A stretch of 64,000 nucleotides of DNA, taken from the NCBI GenBank assembly GCA_033964015.1, contig CM066919.1, positions 7,193,831 through 7,257,830 on the forward strand. Reading direction: 5' to 3'. The translations under genes and the position numbers were made by a program. Position 1 is the first letter of the stretch. Each line of letters begins with the position of its first letter. Shown in pieces: positions 1-11,800 of this stretch. The notes below the pieces were generated by a model, which was not told the DNA's origin, searched no databases, and saw only the letters and a list, made by a program, of their open reading frames with translations. Source of the stretch: Scolanthus callimorphus. Lineage: Eukaryota; Cnidaria; Anthozoa; Actiniaria; Edwardsiidae.

Positions 1-744
1 GGAATAATTTACAAGCTTCTATGTCAACTGTTACAAGCTAACTCTAAAATTAATCACCGATGCTACAATACATAATGTACATATCAGCAGTTGAGTGTTA
101 CTTTCTTACCACTTGCCACCATGTAAGTCTATGACGGTGAAGTGTTGTGTCACTCTTAACAGGGTCCAAACTTTAGTATCAAAAAGAGGAATTGTAGTCA
201 CCAACTGAATACCATTATACAAAAGTTTATCCAACATACTGACATTTTTAGTCGAACAGTGAGAATGTTAGTCACTTTTGCGGCACATACAATTGTGATT
301 TGAAGCCCCTCCCAAGGAAAACTGGTTTCTAGTTCCGAGAAGAAGACAAGAATGAAAATAAATTATAGCTTTTCAGTGAAAAATAACACAAAATATTACA
401 CCCCAAAAAAATCAAGGAAATCTCCAGACAATTCTGATTGCAGAAAAAGCTTCTCTTTATTCACATATAGAAGGAGTATGTCAGTGACATACTAGCTGCC
501 CTCAATTAAGTCCAGGTAGTCATGAACATGAAAGGTTTTCTTACCATCAATGCTGAAAATTTTCTTGATTTTGCAAATTCATAACAAGAAAGTAAAACCG
601 CTATCATTGGTCTGTTCCAAAATAGCCGTACACATCTATTAAAGAAGGATTTGTGTGATTTCTAAGTATCTAAGGAAATAAGAATGAGCTGTTCTTATGA
701 TTTCTGTCTCCCCCTAACGAGGAAAAATGCTCTATCCGTGTGAA
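1..744. other. AT-rich non-coding stretch, nothing recognised
   Basis: No exon with flanking splice sites, no long open frame and no repeat shared with the rest of the window was seen. It could be intron or intergenic sequence of a gene lying to the left. Confidence 0.4.
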
Positions 745-960
745 AGTTCTAGGCTACTGCACAACCCCTGTGGATATTTGAAGCAATTTTTGAGTAAATA
801 CCACATTCTCTTGTGTCCCCTGTGGAAATTCCAAAGTTGCAAAGGAATACCCTGTGGAAATTGGAGGTGGGCAAAAAGAAAGTCAGTGTGGAAATTTAAG
901 GGTCAAAAACAATGACCCTTGCTGAAATTCCAGGGTAAAACACAGACCCCTATGGAAGCA
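745..960. repeat. Dispersed repeat with the phrase CCCTGTGGAAATTCC
   Basis: Several imperfect copies of the phrase lie here. The same phrases in the same order (ACAACCCCTGTGGA, CATTCTCTT, CCTGTGGAAATTC) recur at 52019-52146 and 52598-52690, so this is an interspersed repeat. No coding capacity is visible. Confidence 0.55.
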
Positions 961-1425
961 CCAGGTTCCTCGATAAAACATCTAAAATGGAACAGCCCAT
1001 TCTGAAAACAAAACCAAAACAGGACAGGAAGATGACATTCCCCAGTAGGTGACTGGAAAAAAAAAAAAGTAATTTTGCCATTGATTTACTGGGCAATCAT
1101 ATTTAAGATATTTCCTTGAGCTAGTTTTACTACATTCTTCCACCAATTTTCCACTTTCTGACTCTCTATTCATTGCCATTGATTTCTAGATTGCTGGCAT
1201 GAAAAAGGCCAATAAGCTGCAATGCATTAGAATGAGAATTGCCGACTGATTCTAAAAAAAGCTGATTGCACGTACAGAGCAATAATATCACCTGAAAAAT
1301 GCGTACTTCTCTATAATTTGAAGAACTATTATCAAAGCAATGAAGATTATACGTCAAACCTTATTATTTCTCCATAAGAATCGTCCTTGTTTTGTCCAAA
1401 CTATGTTTTGTTGTGAGTCCAGAGC

Positions 1426-2910
1426 TATGGCAAGCCAAACGTGACAAAAGGGTCCAAAACAAGAAAAAAGTCTCTGAGAATAGAAATCGTTCTGTGAAAA
1501 GTGGAATCGCTTCATGAGAGCAGAAATCGCTGTGCGAGAATAGGAATCGAAGTACCCGAGAACGGAAATCACTTAGCGAGAATAAAGAAATCGTTACACG
1601 AAAACAAATTTGTTAGATGAAATAGAAATCGTGTGGTGAGAATGGAAATTGTGTGGCGAGAATGGAAATCGTAGTTCGAGAATATCGATTACCAGTGAGA
1701 ATATCGATTATCAACCGAGAATATTGATTATCAACGGAGAATATTGATTAGCAAACCTAACCCAAGGCACCGCTTGACTGTATAAAGTTGCGGGCCACTT
1801 CTTGATCATTAGCACTTGCAGGGGGAGGGAGAGGGGGGGAGGGGGTACAGAGGCTTGATACAGTGGCTTGATATAATGTATATATATTTGACCACCACAC
1901 CAATGTAAACATTTCTTTTATAATATGCCAATAAAACATTGTCTGTCTGTCTGTCTATAGGGTGAGTATGTGCCGCTGCGAATTTCAAATGCGGACCCCG
2001 TTCTAAAACGATTTTTTCAAGAAAAGCTACCCCGTTCAGTGTTTTTGCACCCAGGGCCAAAATGAGTGAGACTCCGTTCTATTAAAGATAAATTAAAAAT
2101 GATACCCCGTATTAGAAAAAAAAAAACATGTTCCTGTGTCGAAATGAGTCTGTCGGTTGAGGCAAGAAGTTCGTTGCTTCGTTGAAGATGTCTGATGTCT
2201 TCATCACCATACCCCATTCTAGAGGACGGTTACTAAACGACACCCCGTTCTATCGACTGGAGGAAGAAATCGGGACCCCGTTTGGCGGCACATACCCGTA
2301 TAGCTCTTGTAAGGGAGTACCCCCGGGACTGCATTTGCTGTTGGAACATTGCTAGTTAATCTACTGCACAGTTCCTCAACTCGTTCGGATAGCCTCAGGA
2401 CAGACTGCTCCGCTCGTTCAGCAGCAGCGACGGCCATATCCCTCTGATACGTCTATTTTGTGCCTCCAGGACCAAATATTTTAGGTAAATCAGAGAGAAA
2501 GAGCACAAGGAGAGCGAATGGTCAAGAGCATATTACTAATATTTTTAGTACACCGATGCTCAGTTTGATAGCAGGCTCAAACTTGATGGTCGATATTCTC
2601 GGTTGATAATCAATATTCTCAGTTGATAATCGATATTCTCAATGATAATCAATATTCTCGAACTACGATTTCCATTCTCGCCACACAATTTCCATTCTCA
2701 CCATACGATTTCTATTTCATCTAACAAATTTGTTTTCGTGTAAAATGTCTTTATTCTCGCTAAGTGATTTCCGTTCTCAGGTGCTTCGATTCCTATTCTC
2801 GCACAGCGATTTCCACTCTCATGGAACGATTCCACTTTTCATAGAACGATTTCTATTCTCAGAGACTTTTTTCTTGTTTTCGACACTTTTGTCACGTTTG
2901 GCTTGCCATA
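1426..2910. mobile_element. Foldback-type element with inverted arms of about 330 bp
   Basis: The left arm (1426-1755) and right arm (2580-2910) are imperfect inverted copies. Both begin TATGGCAAGCCAAACGTGAC when read inward, and both are built of short variants such as GAGAATAGAAATCG and GAGAATATCGATTA. The 820-bp interior has a GTCT microsatellite near 1944-1957 and only short open frames. No transposase is recognisable, so it is probably non-autonomous. A target-site duplication could not be assigned. Confidence 0.75.
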
Positions 2911-3385
2911 CAGAGCTCGTAGAGTCACGCTTCCTTCCCAAACAAAGACGAGTGGCAACGCAGTGTCCACGAAATATTAAAATGTGCTCTCATGGAAGCT
3001 AAATTCAAAAAACTAAAAAGAACAAGTTTTAGAGAGTTCATTGCACTTTGTATCCATCGTTCTGTTTACATTCCATCAGGTGAAACAAAAAGTTATTTGA
3101 AGCCAAAATAGGCATGAATTTGTAGCCGAATGGCTAAATGCGATTTCCACAATATTCACCATTTCAACATTGCCGAAAGACTTGGTGGTTACTGCAAAAG
3201 CTAGTCATATTTGGTATCAAAATCTTCCTCTCTTCTTCCTCTGTCGAGTCCGCCATTTTGCAAATCTCTGTGAGGCTCAAGAGGTCTTCTGGGAAGTTCT
3301 AAAAATAGTTGTCAATCGATCCTTTTGATTAGGGCCCAGTCTCCCCATTTAAGCGCGCGTCCTTCGGGAAAAGCCGTCACAAAAC

Positions 3386-5427
3386 GTGCTGTCGATTTCG
3401 GGTGCATTTGTGCCAAGCGTGTATGTTAAGAGTGCGTGGTTGTATCTCCAGGCAATGACGCGCTTGGAAGTGGACCATCCACAGCTTTACCATGAGTTCA
3501 TGCAGGGCTTTCATGTAGTAAGACGTAGCGAGCGCTACTGGTCAGGACTCTCCACGGACTTAGTTATTGAACAAGTACTCATGCGAAGTCTCTAAAGACC
3601 ACAGGAGGGTTAACGAGAGGGAGAGGTATGACTGAACGCCAACGTTTGGTGTGGCTACTGTCGAGACCTGCTTGTGCAGAGACAAGCAATGTAATGCAAG
3701 AGCTCACGGGAGTGTTATATAACTCTGGCGAACAAAACAAAGATGTATCCCAAGCAAGAAAAGACCGGGACATGAAGGACACTCGCGCGATACTCGACGC
3801 CCTTGCCGACAAGAACCCCTTTGCACCTACTCCAGTTGCGTTGAGAAACGTTATGAACGGCGTGAATGCGGACGACCAAGTTAATGTGGATCGCGGCAAG
3901 GCCGTTGGTATGAAGATACTAATGTCAATGGTCGGCCAGTCAGTAACCCAATACACGTTTAAGCGCAAGTCGCAAGCTGTCACCCTTGGCACCACATCGT
4001 CAGTCCGTATTGACGATGAGCACGTTCAGATTGATCCACACTTGCTATTTCAGCGTCTGGTTCTTGCCTGTAACGGCGCAGATGATATGGAGGAGGCATT
4101 TAAGTATGAGCTTTGTACCTATCCAACCGCCCTGTTTGAGGCTCCAAGTCTGATGCGTGCCGCCAATAAGCCTGCTTTAGCAGATACCCTGTGGTCAATG
4201 TTAGAAAAAGAGGGTGCGCCACCACAGCAGACCGAAGACACACAGTACGTGCTAGATGGCGGAGCCCTCATACACAGATGTCCGTGGCCGACACCAGGCT
4301 CAGCTACATACGAGGAGGTCTGTCAGTTATACTGCAACTACGTTAAGAGAAAATACGGACAACCCATAGTTGTATTCGATGGTTATAATACTCTAACAAC
4401 AAAAAGCATGACCCAACAGAGAAGGGCTGGCAACAAGACAGGCGCCACGGTGACCTTCACTGCAGGCATGAAAGCAACCATGAGAAAAGACCAATTCCTC
4501 GCCAACTCTCAAAACAAGCAACGCTTGATTGAGATGCTACGGAACAAGCTCTCTGAGTGCGGCTGTACCACCTTCCAGGCTGATGGTGATGCTGACCTGT
4601 TAATTGTCAAAACTGCAGTTCAGACGTCCGTGGATAGGCATACAACATTGGTTGGAGATGACACGGATTTGATCGTATTACTGTGTTATCACTACGACGT
4701 AGCGAGCCGCGACCTCATCTTTCAGCCTGAGCCGAAAGCAAACTCTAGACGCCGTGTATGGATGATTAAAGATCTGAAAAACAAACTCGGAAAGGAACTG
4801 TGCAATAATATGTTATTCCTTCATGCACTACTAGGGTGTGACACCACCTCCCGGATTTTTGGCATCGGCAAAGGCATTGTTATCAAGAAATTCGCAGAAA
4901 GTGCGTACTTTCGGGAACAAGCTGCCGTATTTGACTGTGCAAACGCATCTGTAGCCGATGTGGTACGAGCTGGAGAGAACGCGCTAGTGGTCCTTTACGC
5001 GGGTGCCAAGAGAGGAGAGACGCTCGATCACCTACGGCATAGGAAGTATTGTGAAAAGCTTGCAACAAGGAAATCACAGATTGAGCCACAAACCCTCCCT
5101 CCCACATCCTCGGCGGCCAGATTCCACTCCATGAGAGTCTATTTACAAGTGAGACAGTGGAAGGGGCATGACTGTAACACAGAAGAAGTGCGACGTTGGG
5201 GTTGGACTCTGGCACAGGATCAGCAGTTACGTCCAGTAATGACAGAACAGCCTGCTGCGCCCGGGCACCTACTCAGGATCATCAGATGCAATTGTTCCAC
5301 CGATTGCAGCACTCTTCGATGTACCTGCAGGAAGAGCGGATTCGAGTGTTCTCCCGCCTGTGGTCAATGCAGGGGCGACAGCTGCACCAACTCCAGCCCC
5401 CAAGAACTCGAGGAGGAGGATAAATAA
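3386..5427 (+). CDS. PIN/XPG-like nuclease-fold protein with C-terminal CXC (tesmin-like) domain, frameshifted near its 5' end
   Basis: An intact 599-codon frame runs 3628-5427. Residues placed like a FEN1/XPG-type PIN active site are visible: VLDGG (D210), VVFDGY (D251), DGDADLL (D319, D321, D323) and GDDTDL (D344, D345, D347). A Cys-rich CXC domain follows, from RCNCSTDC (C554-C560) to C586. The same protein continues upstream in another frame (3386-3595); the switch near 3588-3595 is either a CT duplication or a missing base. No start codon or N-terminal half was found, so the copy may be 5' truncated. The single-exon form beside a foldback element suggests a mobile or domesticated repeat gene. 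From memory, similar genes occur in many copies in cnidarian and fish genomes. The nuclease function is inferred from residue pattern only. Confidence 0.6.
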
Positions 5428-6104
5428 TCCAACAACTGCCGCTAAATAAGGCCGTTTCCCTGCTCGATTTTTTCAGAATATTTTCTGATTTAGAAATTCG
5501 GGCTGGGTATCTATTCTTTTAAATTAGAGCTCGAAAAGAAACATTCTACTTTCTATATTTTTCCCGTCTCTGTGAAGATTTATGAAAAGCAAAACAGTGA
5601 AATGTAGCGACTTGTTTGTGAACTTCTAAAATATGGCGGAAATAGTCATAATGTGTCTAAATTGTAAGGAAAACACTTAGAAATAGCCGTGTTTAGAAGG
5701 CAAAAAAGTAACATAGCAAAAAAGTGTAAAATTCCGTCCATTTGAAGGATAATAAAAGTACTTCCGGTTTCAGCCTCGTTTTCATGTCGTATCAAAACCC
5801 TATTTTTAGGCCATATAAATAATTTCAATTTTAAAGCCGTTCCCGTGCTCGGATTTTTGCCGATTTTGCTTCATGTACTCTAGAGAGAGTCTGTAACAAT
5901 ATTCTGAAGAGAAACCTTCTGTTGCAATTTGTTTCAGGTCGAGCGATAAGTTTACTGGACTATAGTCTGATTGGATGAGGTACTAGTAGGCTATAAGTTA
6001 GCCCATTCAAGCTCGAAGAATAATTGTTAATTATACATTTGTTCCGAAATTTTAGCTTCAGCATGATAATGTTTTAAAATTCATGTCATTTGTTTAAGAC
6101 ACAG
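5428..6104. other. AT-rich spacer or intron, no gene seen
   Basis: No open frame with splice signals was found. The right end is the acceptor (ACACAG) of the exon at 6105. If that gene starts further left, this sequence is intronic. Confidence 0.35.
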
Positions 6105-7867
6105 AGGACCCAGAAAGGCCAAGGTGTGAAATGCTCACGATCTTGTGGATGGGAACATTTCGTAGGCAATGGACAACCTATACAAGGAATCGTATCCTTA
6201 GTGGTGAACGATTATGGATTTATCTCAAACGAAAACGTTTCAACGAAGGGTATTTATTTCAAGTACAATCCTGGTAGCAACCTTTATCGTGGAATGATTG
6301 TGTCCTTTACAGTCGGACACAATGGAACAAGTTGTTGTGCAAATGGCATTCATACTCAGAATACGGTAAGAAAAGTCCTATGTTTTTGTTTTTGGGGGTG
6401 GAAGATGAATTATGAGTTATGGCTGTAAAATAGTTGAATTATGAACTATTGGATTCAATTTCAAAGGAATTATGAATTATGAAGATTGTCAAAAGAATTA
6501 AATATGATTCCCGAATGAATTATTAATTATAGATGAAATGACAAAATGAATTATGAAATATTGGGAAAAATGAGCTGGAATAATAAATTATGGCTTGCAA
6601 AAGCCAATATGGCTTTATATTTGTAATAACAGATATTTTATTTTAAATCGTGGTTTGTTTTTACCAAATGCAGCCGTTCCAAGTTCCCAGTACGATGCAG
6701 TTGCAACCCCGACCCTTTCCTCCCAGAATAAGGTTTCCAACAATCAGAATGCCACCCCCGCCTCCGTCATTTGGGACGTAAGTTGATACTTGGAGAATGT
6801 TGGTTAATCATCCTGAGTTACCATATCCGAAAGGAGGAGGGCAGTTTGTGCTAGCCACGCCCATCCACTTATCTTTGCAGGATATGTGAAGGTCGGGCGC
6901 GAATATTTTAACTCATACCTTCTGCGCATGCTTGCTACAAAATGATTGGCAGCTTTTGTGCATCCGGAAATTCTTTCATGTAACTGACTTATCATATTCT
7001 AACTTCTGTACTTCTAAATTGCATTGCAAATGAAAGAATTTTCGGATGCACAAAAAACGCCAATCATTTTGTAGCAAGCATGCGCAGAAGGTATGAGCCC
7101 TGTCCCACATGGAACTAGCCGGACTAAAACAACATATAGTCCCTCAGGTGAAGCCTTTTTCAGGTGCTGCTCTAGAGAGAAGACCATACTTGGACTTCAC
7201 TAGAGTGGTCCCCTTACAGATTACTAGTCAGATCAATATGTATTCTGTATCAAACACCTAGCCATGTTGTATCGGGGGATACAAGTAATGTCACCTGATC
7301 CGAATCCAGTGCAGAGATTGGATAAGCATCCTATGATGGATAAGCATCGTATGAATAATGGATCAATTTGATAATCTCAGTTAACTTGCTCTCAGATTCC
7401 TAGCATAAATGCGCTACTCCCACAGGGTCTTTCTGTAAAAGAAGTGCTCGGTTTTCCCATGGCTATCTGCGTGTGCCTTGGGAAATTCAGCTTTTCCCAT
7501 GAATTGGTTTCTGCTGAAATTCCCTGTGTCCCATTCCTTTCTGGCGGTTAGCAGGTGATTTTATCACGGGGCACAATGTACTACTCTATGCATTCGCCAT
7601 CTTGGATGCCTGGGGCAAAGACTTGACGTCCGCGAACTACATAGAGTACAACCGTAAACATATCACTAACATTATTCCATACTACACTATTTTTACATCG
7701 TCTGCCGACATATGTTGTTTATCTTATAAGCCCCTGTGTTTATTTATTTCATTTATAGTATCCCACAAAATTACCTTGAGGGTATTCCGAGCCCCACTAG
7801 TGCGCCAGACGACTTGTGGAATGTTGCCAGCTACAATCGGCAAGGTCGACATGGTCAAAGGCGTTGA
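6105..7867 (+). CDS. Cold-shock-like domain protein, 3' exons only
   Basis: Three exons join in phase: 6105-6365 (donor GTAAGA), 6674-6777 (acceptor ATGCAG, donor GTAAGT) and 7759-7867, ending in TGA. They encode 157 residues. The first exon carries a cold-shock/S1-like fold pattern (QGIVSLVVNDYGFIS, then GIYFKYNPG, then YRGMIVSFTVGHNG), which suggests nucleic-acid binding. The second is proline-rich (LQPRPFPPRI, MPPPPPSFG). The last ends in a basic tail (RQGRHGQRR). The 5' exons were not found. The function of the whole protein is unknown to me; the domain call rests on pattern and could be wrong. Confidence 0.5.
6914..7095. mobile_element. Foldback MITE in the second intron of the cold-shock-like gene
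   Basis: Arms 6914-6979 and 7031-7095 are inverted copies about 65 bp long, starting ATACCTTCTGCGCATGCTTG when read inward. The loop is about 50 bp. It has no coding capacity. Confidence 0.75.
7435..7540. repeat. Dispersed repeat (GGGAAATTCAGCTTTTCCCAT family)
   Basis: It shares the core GGGAAATTCAGCTTTT and the following TTTCTGC-GAAATTCCCTGTG with copies at 22475-22645 and 62700-62880. Confidence 0.55.
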
Positions 7868-8063
7868 TCAGCACTCACGGGACCGAAACACGTGGGAAGG
7901 TGCATTGTTCTTGATCGCCTGAGCGCACGAGCATTTCGCGGGTTACCTGGAGGGAACGATTTAGCTGTAAAATCGCGCATGTAAACTACATCGAAACAAG
8001 CTCGACCAAAAGCCAAAAACATTTCCAAAACATTAGTTAGCTCGGATACAGACTGATTTCAGA

Positions 8064-8670
8064 CTTATACCACGCCACAGAAACTACAGCCAATCAGAAT
8101 GCAGGAATGGCGTCGTATATTCGGCGGTATTGCATTCAACCTTTCCACCATGCACTGTATTTATAAAATGTTATAATATTCTGTAGCGTGGTATAAGATA
8201 GTTGTACAATGAACTATCGTGGCATTCTGCAGAATATCCCATTTGTCTCTTGTATTTTCGTAGCACACACACTCGTCTGGAGGCGCGTGTGTATTCCAGA
8301 AAATGAAGTGATGCGTGGGATATTCTGCAGTATGCCAATCGAATGCATTGTATAACTAGTATTAACACCACGCCACAGGAATACAGATCAGTATGCAGGA
8401 ATTGCGTTGTATATTCGGTGGTATTGCATTCAACCTTTCCACCATGCACTGTATTTATAAAATGTTCCCTTAATATTCTGTAGCGTGGTATAAGATAGTT
8501 GTACAATGAACTATCGTGGCATGCTGCAGAATATCCCATTCGTCTCTTGTATTTTCGTAGCACACACACTCGCCTGGAGGCTCGTGTGTATTCCAGAAAA
8601 TACAAGTGACGCGAGGGATATTCTGCAGCATACCACTGACTCGAAAGCATTGTATACATAACTAGTATGT
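8064..8670. repeat. Two tandem copies of a 298-bp hairpin-forming repeat
   Basis: The unit starts CCACGCCACAG at 8070 and again at 8368. Each copy holds an inverted pair (CCACGCCACAG with CTGTAGCGTGG) and an inner palindrome (CTGCAGAATATCCCA with TGGGATATTCTGCAG). The 184-codon open frame on the minus strand here simply reads through both copies. Confidence 0.8.
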
Positions 8671-8939
8671 ATGGATGCCTAGGATTTGGAGGAGCAAAAT
8701 AGAAAACATCAATAAAACAATTCACTTACCTTATTGCGACTCAGCAACTGGCGCGCATCAAGTGAACAATTCATGGATCGAAATGGTTTGTACCTTTGCC
8801 ACTCCAACCGGTTTCATGATCAAATAAGGTAACCGATCCGAACCGAAATTGGGATGGTAAACGCCAGTCAAACGCCGATCAAACGAACCGGTTTTCCTTG
8901 ACGAATGGTAAGATCGCCGGAGATTTCTTAAAGGGTAAT

Positions 8940-9100
8940 GGCTGTCAACAGCTTCGATTTTAGAGCGCGCGTGGTATTTGGGCGAGACCGCGTACAGCGC
9001 TCTAAAATCCAAGATGGCGATGGCCATCGCTAACTCCAGGGTTTCTCACCGCGCGCTCTAAAATACAAGATGGCGGTGGCCATCATTAACCGTGCGTATC
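8940..9100. repeat. Local duplication around AAGATGGCGRTGGCCATC
   Basis: The phrase GCGCTCTAAAATCCAAGATGGCG is repeated about 54 bp downstream with few changes. No gene is supported. Confidence 0.45.
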
Positions 9101-9146
9101 CTGTCGGGATCTACTACGGAAAACATTCCCTAGAAGGGTACTCCTG
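9087..9146. pseudogene. Short fragment matching cadherin exon 13
   Basis: GTATCCTGTCGGGATCTACT and the next 35 bases match the + strand at about 19453-19505, inside the cadherin gene, with few mismatches. It is a non-functional scrap. Confidence 0.6.
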
Positions 9147-9427
9147 GTGTCATGGCGACGCCGAAGTGTTGTGTATTAAACTTAACTGTACTTCTTACTT
9201 CCTTTGCATAAGCAAATCTTTACTCACAAGATTACAAAACTTTTGTCACGCCAATCGGATACATGGTCCTTACAGGCGAGCACTTGCGAGCTTGCGAGTT
9301 TTTTCTGTGCGAGACCATTGATTTTGAAGCAAATACGAGCAGCGAGCACTAAGCAAAATTTTGATTACCTTTTGCGAGCACCACCAACCATCATTGCACA
9401 TCATCGCAGAGCAATCGAGCACCTAGT

Positions 9428-9525
9428 AATACCATTCTCGAACCCAGAGCTCCCCCGCTCGTTGCCTTGCAGGGGATACTGTGGTGACATCCATTCGAGG
9501 GCCTTCGCTGATTGGCTGAAATAGC
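9428..9525. repeat. Dispersed repeat (ATTCTCGAACCCAGAGCTCC family)
   Basis: It matches the palindromic cluster at 24248-24706: CCAGAGCTCCCC, then GGTGACATCCATT, then GCTGATTGGCTG. Confidence 0.6.
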
Positions 9526-9730
9526 GCGCACGTGTACATAAAAGCAGCTTAATCTCGCTTTATAAACACGTGTCTGTCAAAATAACACTGACATTCGTTT
9601 TCCTAGTCGTCTTTTCAACCTATGCCTTTGATTTGAACGCTCCAAACGTAATTGTGAGGCATAAAAGCACCATTTTCTTATACGCATGCGTCGGTTGCTG
9701 TCTCTGTCTCTGGGTACGAGAATGCCAGTA

Positions 9731-10108
9731 TTAGGGACCTTACGCTGCGACGACGGCAACGAGGACGACAACGGCAGAGAACAATAGACTTGATTACAGA
9801 GCACAAAGCGCCCACGTGAAAATGTCATGAAATCAAATGCATTTTAACCGTTTTCTTCAGAATTAGAACGTGAAACTGCTTTGTTTTACGTTTTTACTGC
9901 TTTGTTTTACGTTCTGACTTGAACGTGAGTGCAGCTACCGATTTTGTAAGCTTTGTTTGATATGATTGCAATTGCGTGTAAATTTGCTGCTATCAAAGTT
10001 GAGATGCAATGGTGAGTTGTATATTGAGAAATATGAACAAACCAGTAGACGAAGTTAACTGAAACGTCGTCGTCCTCGTTGCCGTCGTCGCTGCGTAAGG
10101 TCTCTAAT
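9731..10108. mobile_element. MITE with GACGACGG-rich terminal inverted repeats
   Basis: Left end TTAGGGACCTTACGCTGCGA and right end CTGCGTAAGGTCTCTAA are inverted copies extending about 45 bp, with GACGACGGCAACGAGGACGA against TCGTCCTCGTTGCCGTCGTC. The interior has no open frame. Confidence 0.75.
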
Positions 10109-10139
10109 AGTTAATAATAGCGCAAAAATCATCATTGCG

Positions 10140-11266
10140 CAGGCGCATGCGCAGAACAAGTATCGAGTTCTAGTGAGGAGACTACTAGTGCTCAGGCCTC
10201 CGCGGTCTGTGGCATGAATCTGTAAGTCGTACCGGTCGATTACCCAGGGTCTGGATGGGGTTAACCGACTAGCGACAAACGGCCTAAAAAATAACCGACT
10301 ACTGACAAAACAGGGAAAAAGTTACTGACTACCGACAAAAAGATATTTACTGACTACCGACATTTGATGATTGCCCGTATTATAAACTCTCATAAATCCT
10401 AGTGTATATTCTTGCGAACTCGACTATCTACTACACGAACGCTTCTATATAAAGCCCTGGCCAAACGAAACGCAAGTTCACACACGTCGATGCAAGTTGT
10501 GACGTGCACAGACTTTTGTTCACTTGCGCTGAGGTGGCCAAACGAGAATGCAAGTTTTGATGAAGCTTAGGGCCGACCATTGACTTAAAAATATCCTGCA
10601 AGCTACGTTCCCCAGAAAAAAAAATCATGCAAAAGCAGAAGAGTAAAAGACAAAATCCTGCGATTGTGCACCCTGCATGCGATAACTTCACTTGCTGGGC
10701 TCTAGGTTTTCGGCGCGCTTCGCGCGCAAAACAGTTTAATCAACTTTCCCTACAAGCTTCCTTGGGTTTTTATTACCGTGCCCCCCAGTTTTTGGAGGTT
10801 TGCAACCGGGTCCGGGCTTTATTGTTACGGCTCCCGTGTAGCTTATCATTGTGTGAGTGAGAGCGTCAGAAACGAGTGCTGAAAAGGCTAGGGCATTTTT
10901 TAAATCTTTTTTTATCATTGAGATATACAAAAAGAAACATAAAACACGGGATAACAGATATAAGGGAGCGGTCATTATTTATCGGGGGGGGGCAGAGGAT
11001 TTTTTGGGGATCACTTCATTTTGGGGCGAGTGAAAGGGGGGATTTCTCAAACCTGAAGCCATGAAAGGGGGGACCACAAGAAATGTTCTAAGTAGTTATT
11101 CCAGTTCTCTATCATTTGCATTTTTTTACCTCACTTCACTCAATACATAATATCATCTATTAGTATAATTACTAATATATAATTTTTAACTGACTACCGA
11201 CAAGTTACCGAATTTTAACTGACTACCGACAAATTACTGAAATTTTAACTGACTACCGACATCCAG

Positions 11267-11301
<35 letters not shown>

Positions 11302-11437
11302 ATCCAGACCCTGATTACCCAGGAATGCAGCTGACGCGCAACTTGGAATTTTTTACACGACACAGTAAAATGGCTGGCATTGGATTCACTGAGACTTATC
11401 GTGAACGAATCACCAACATCCTGATCTTCTACACTGA
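10140..11437. pseudogene. Duplicated fragment of cadherin exon 13, split by a transposon
   Basis: 10140-10245 plus 11313-11437 together match + strand 18950-19183 at roughly 90% identity by eye, with a 9-base gap and scattered substitutions. Examples are GAGGAGACTACTAGTGCTCA and GACTTATCGTGAACGAATCA. The copy is interrupted by the element at 10246-11312. It cannot encode a complete cadherin repeat. Confidence 0.85.
10246..11312. mobile_element. hAT-like non-autonomous element with 8-bp target duplication
   Basis: The ends AGGGTCTGGATG and CATCCAGACCCT are perfect inverted repeats. The flanks GATTACCC (10238-10245 and 11313-11320) are an exact 8-bp duplication, and the uninterrupted site exists once in the cadherin gene near 19055. 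Subterminal GACTACCGACA motifs occur about four times near the left end and three times near the right, all in the same direction. A poly-C run of more than 30 bases lies next to the right end. No transposase is visible. Confidence 0.85.
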
Positions 11438-11675
11438 ACTGCTTCTGAACTGATATTTAAAAAAAAAATGAAATTTTGTTTGCAGTAATTTATTTCGTAA
11501 TGGATGAGTAAATAATGTGGTATAATAGATCCTCTTGCAAAGCGAGGTACGGTTTTGAGCGAAGGGACGGCTTGTAGAGCTAGCGGTAAATAAAAGCGTC
11601 CAAATAAAAGTCACTAATAAGTCAAGTCAAATAAATATTTAAATTTGTAAACATAAAATGTTGAAATTGGTTTTA

Positions 11676-11800
11676 GGGGCGGATAAGGAATTTCAGAAGG
11701 GTGGAATAATGAAAATATAGGGAGAATTTGCAATTTCATTCACCAAATACAGTGCAAATGCCATGACAGACAGACTGTGTTTATTTAGAGAGCCGTATAC
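11676..11800. repeat. Dispersed repeat (GGGGCGGATNAAGGAATTTC family)
   Basis: It shares GGGCGGAT-AAGGAATTTC-GAAGGG and a later CAAATACAGT with 13385-13560 and 60394-60567. This copy is degenerate. Confidence 0.5.

Noticed and set aside
3579..3995. 138-codon minus-strand frame
   Set aside because: Antisense shadow of the PIN/CXC protein, which has clear motifs on the plus strand.
8171..8725. 184-codon open frame on the minus strand
   Set aside because: It reads through both copies of the 298-bp tandem repeat, and its peptide halves repeat each other. No splice or domain evidence.
8720..9027. Minus-strand 89-codon frame and a GTAAGT donor near 8726
   Set aside because: No domain, and the region contains a local repeat; a donor-like hexamer is expected by chance.
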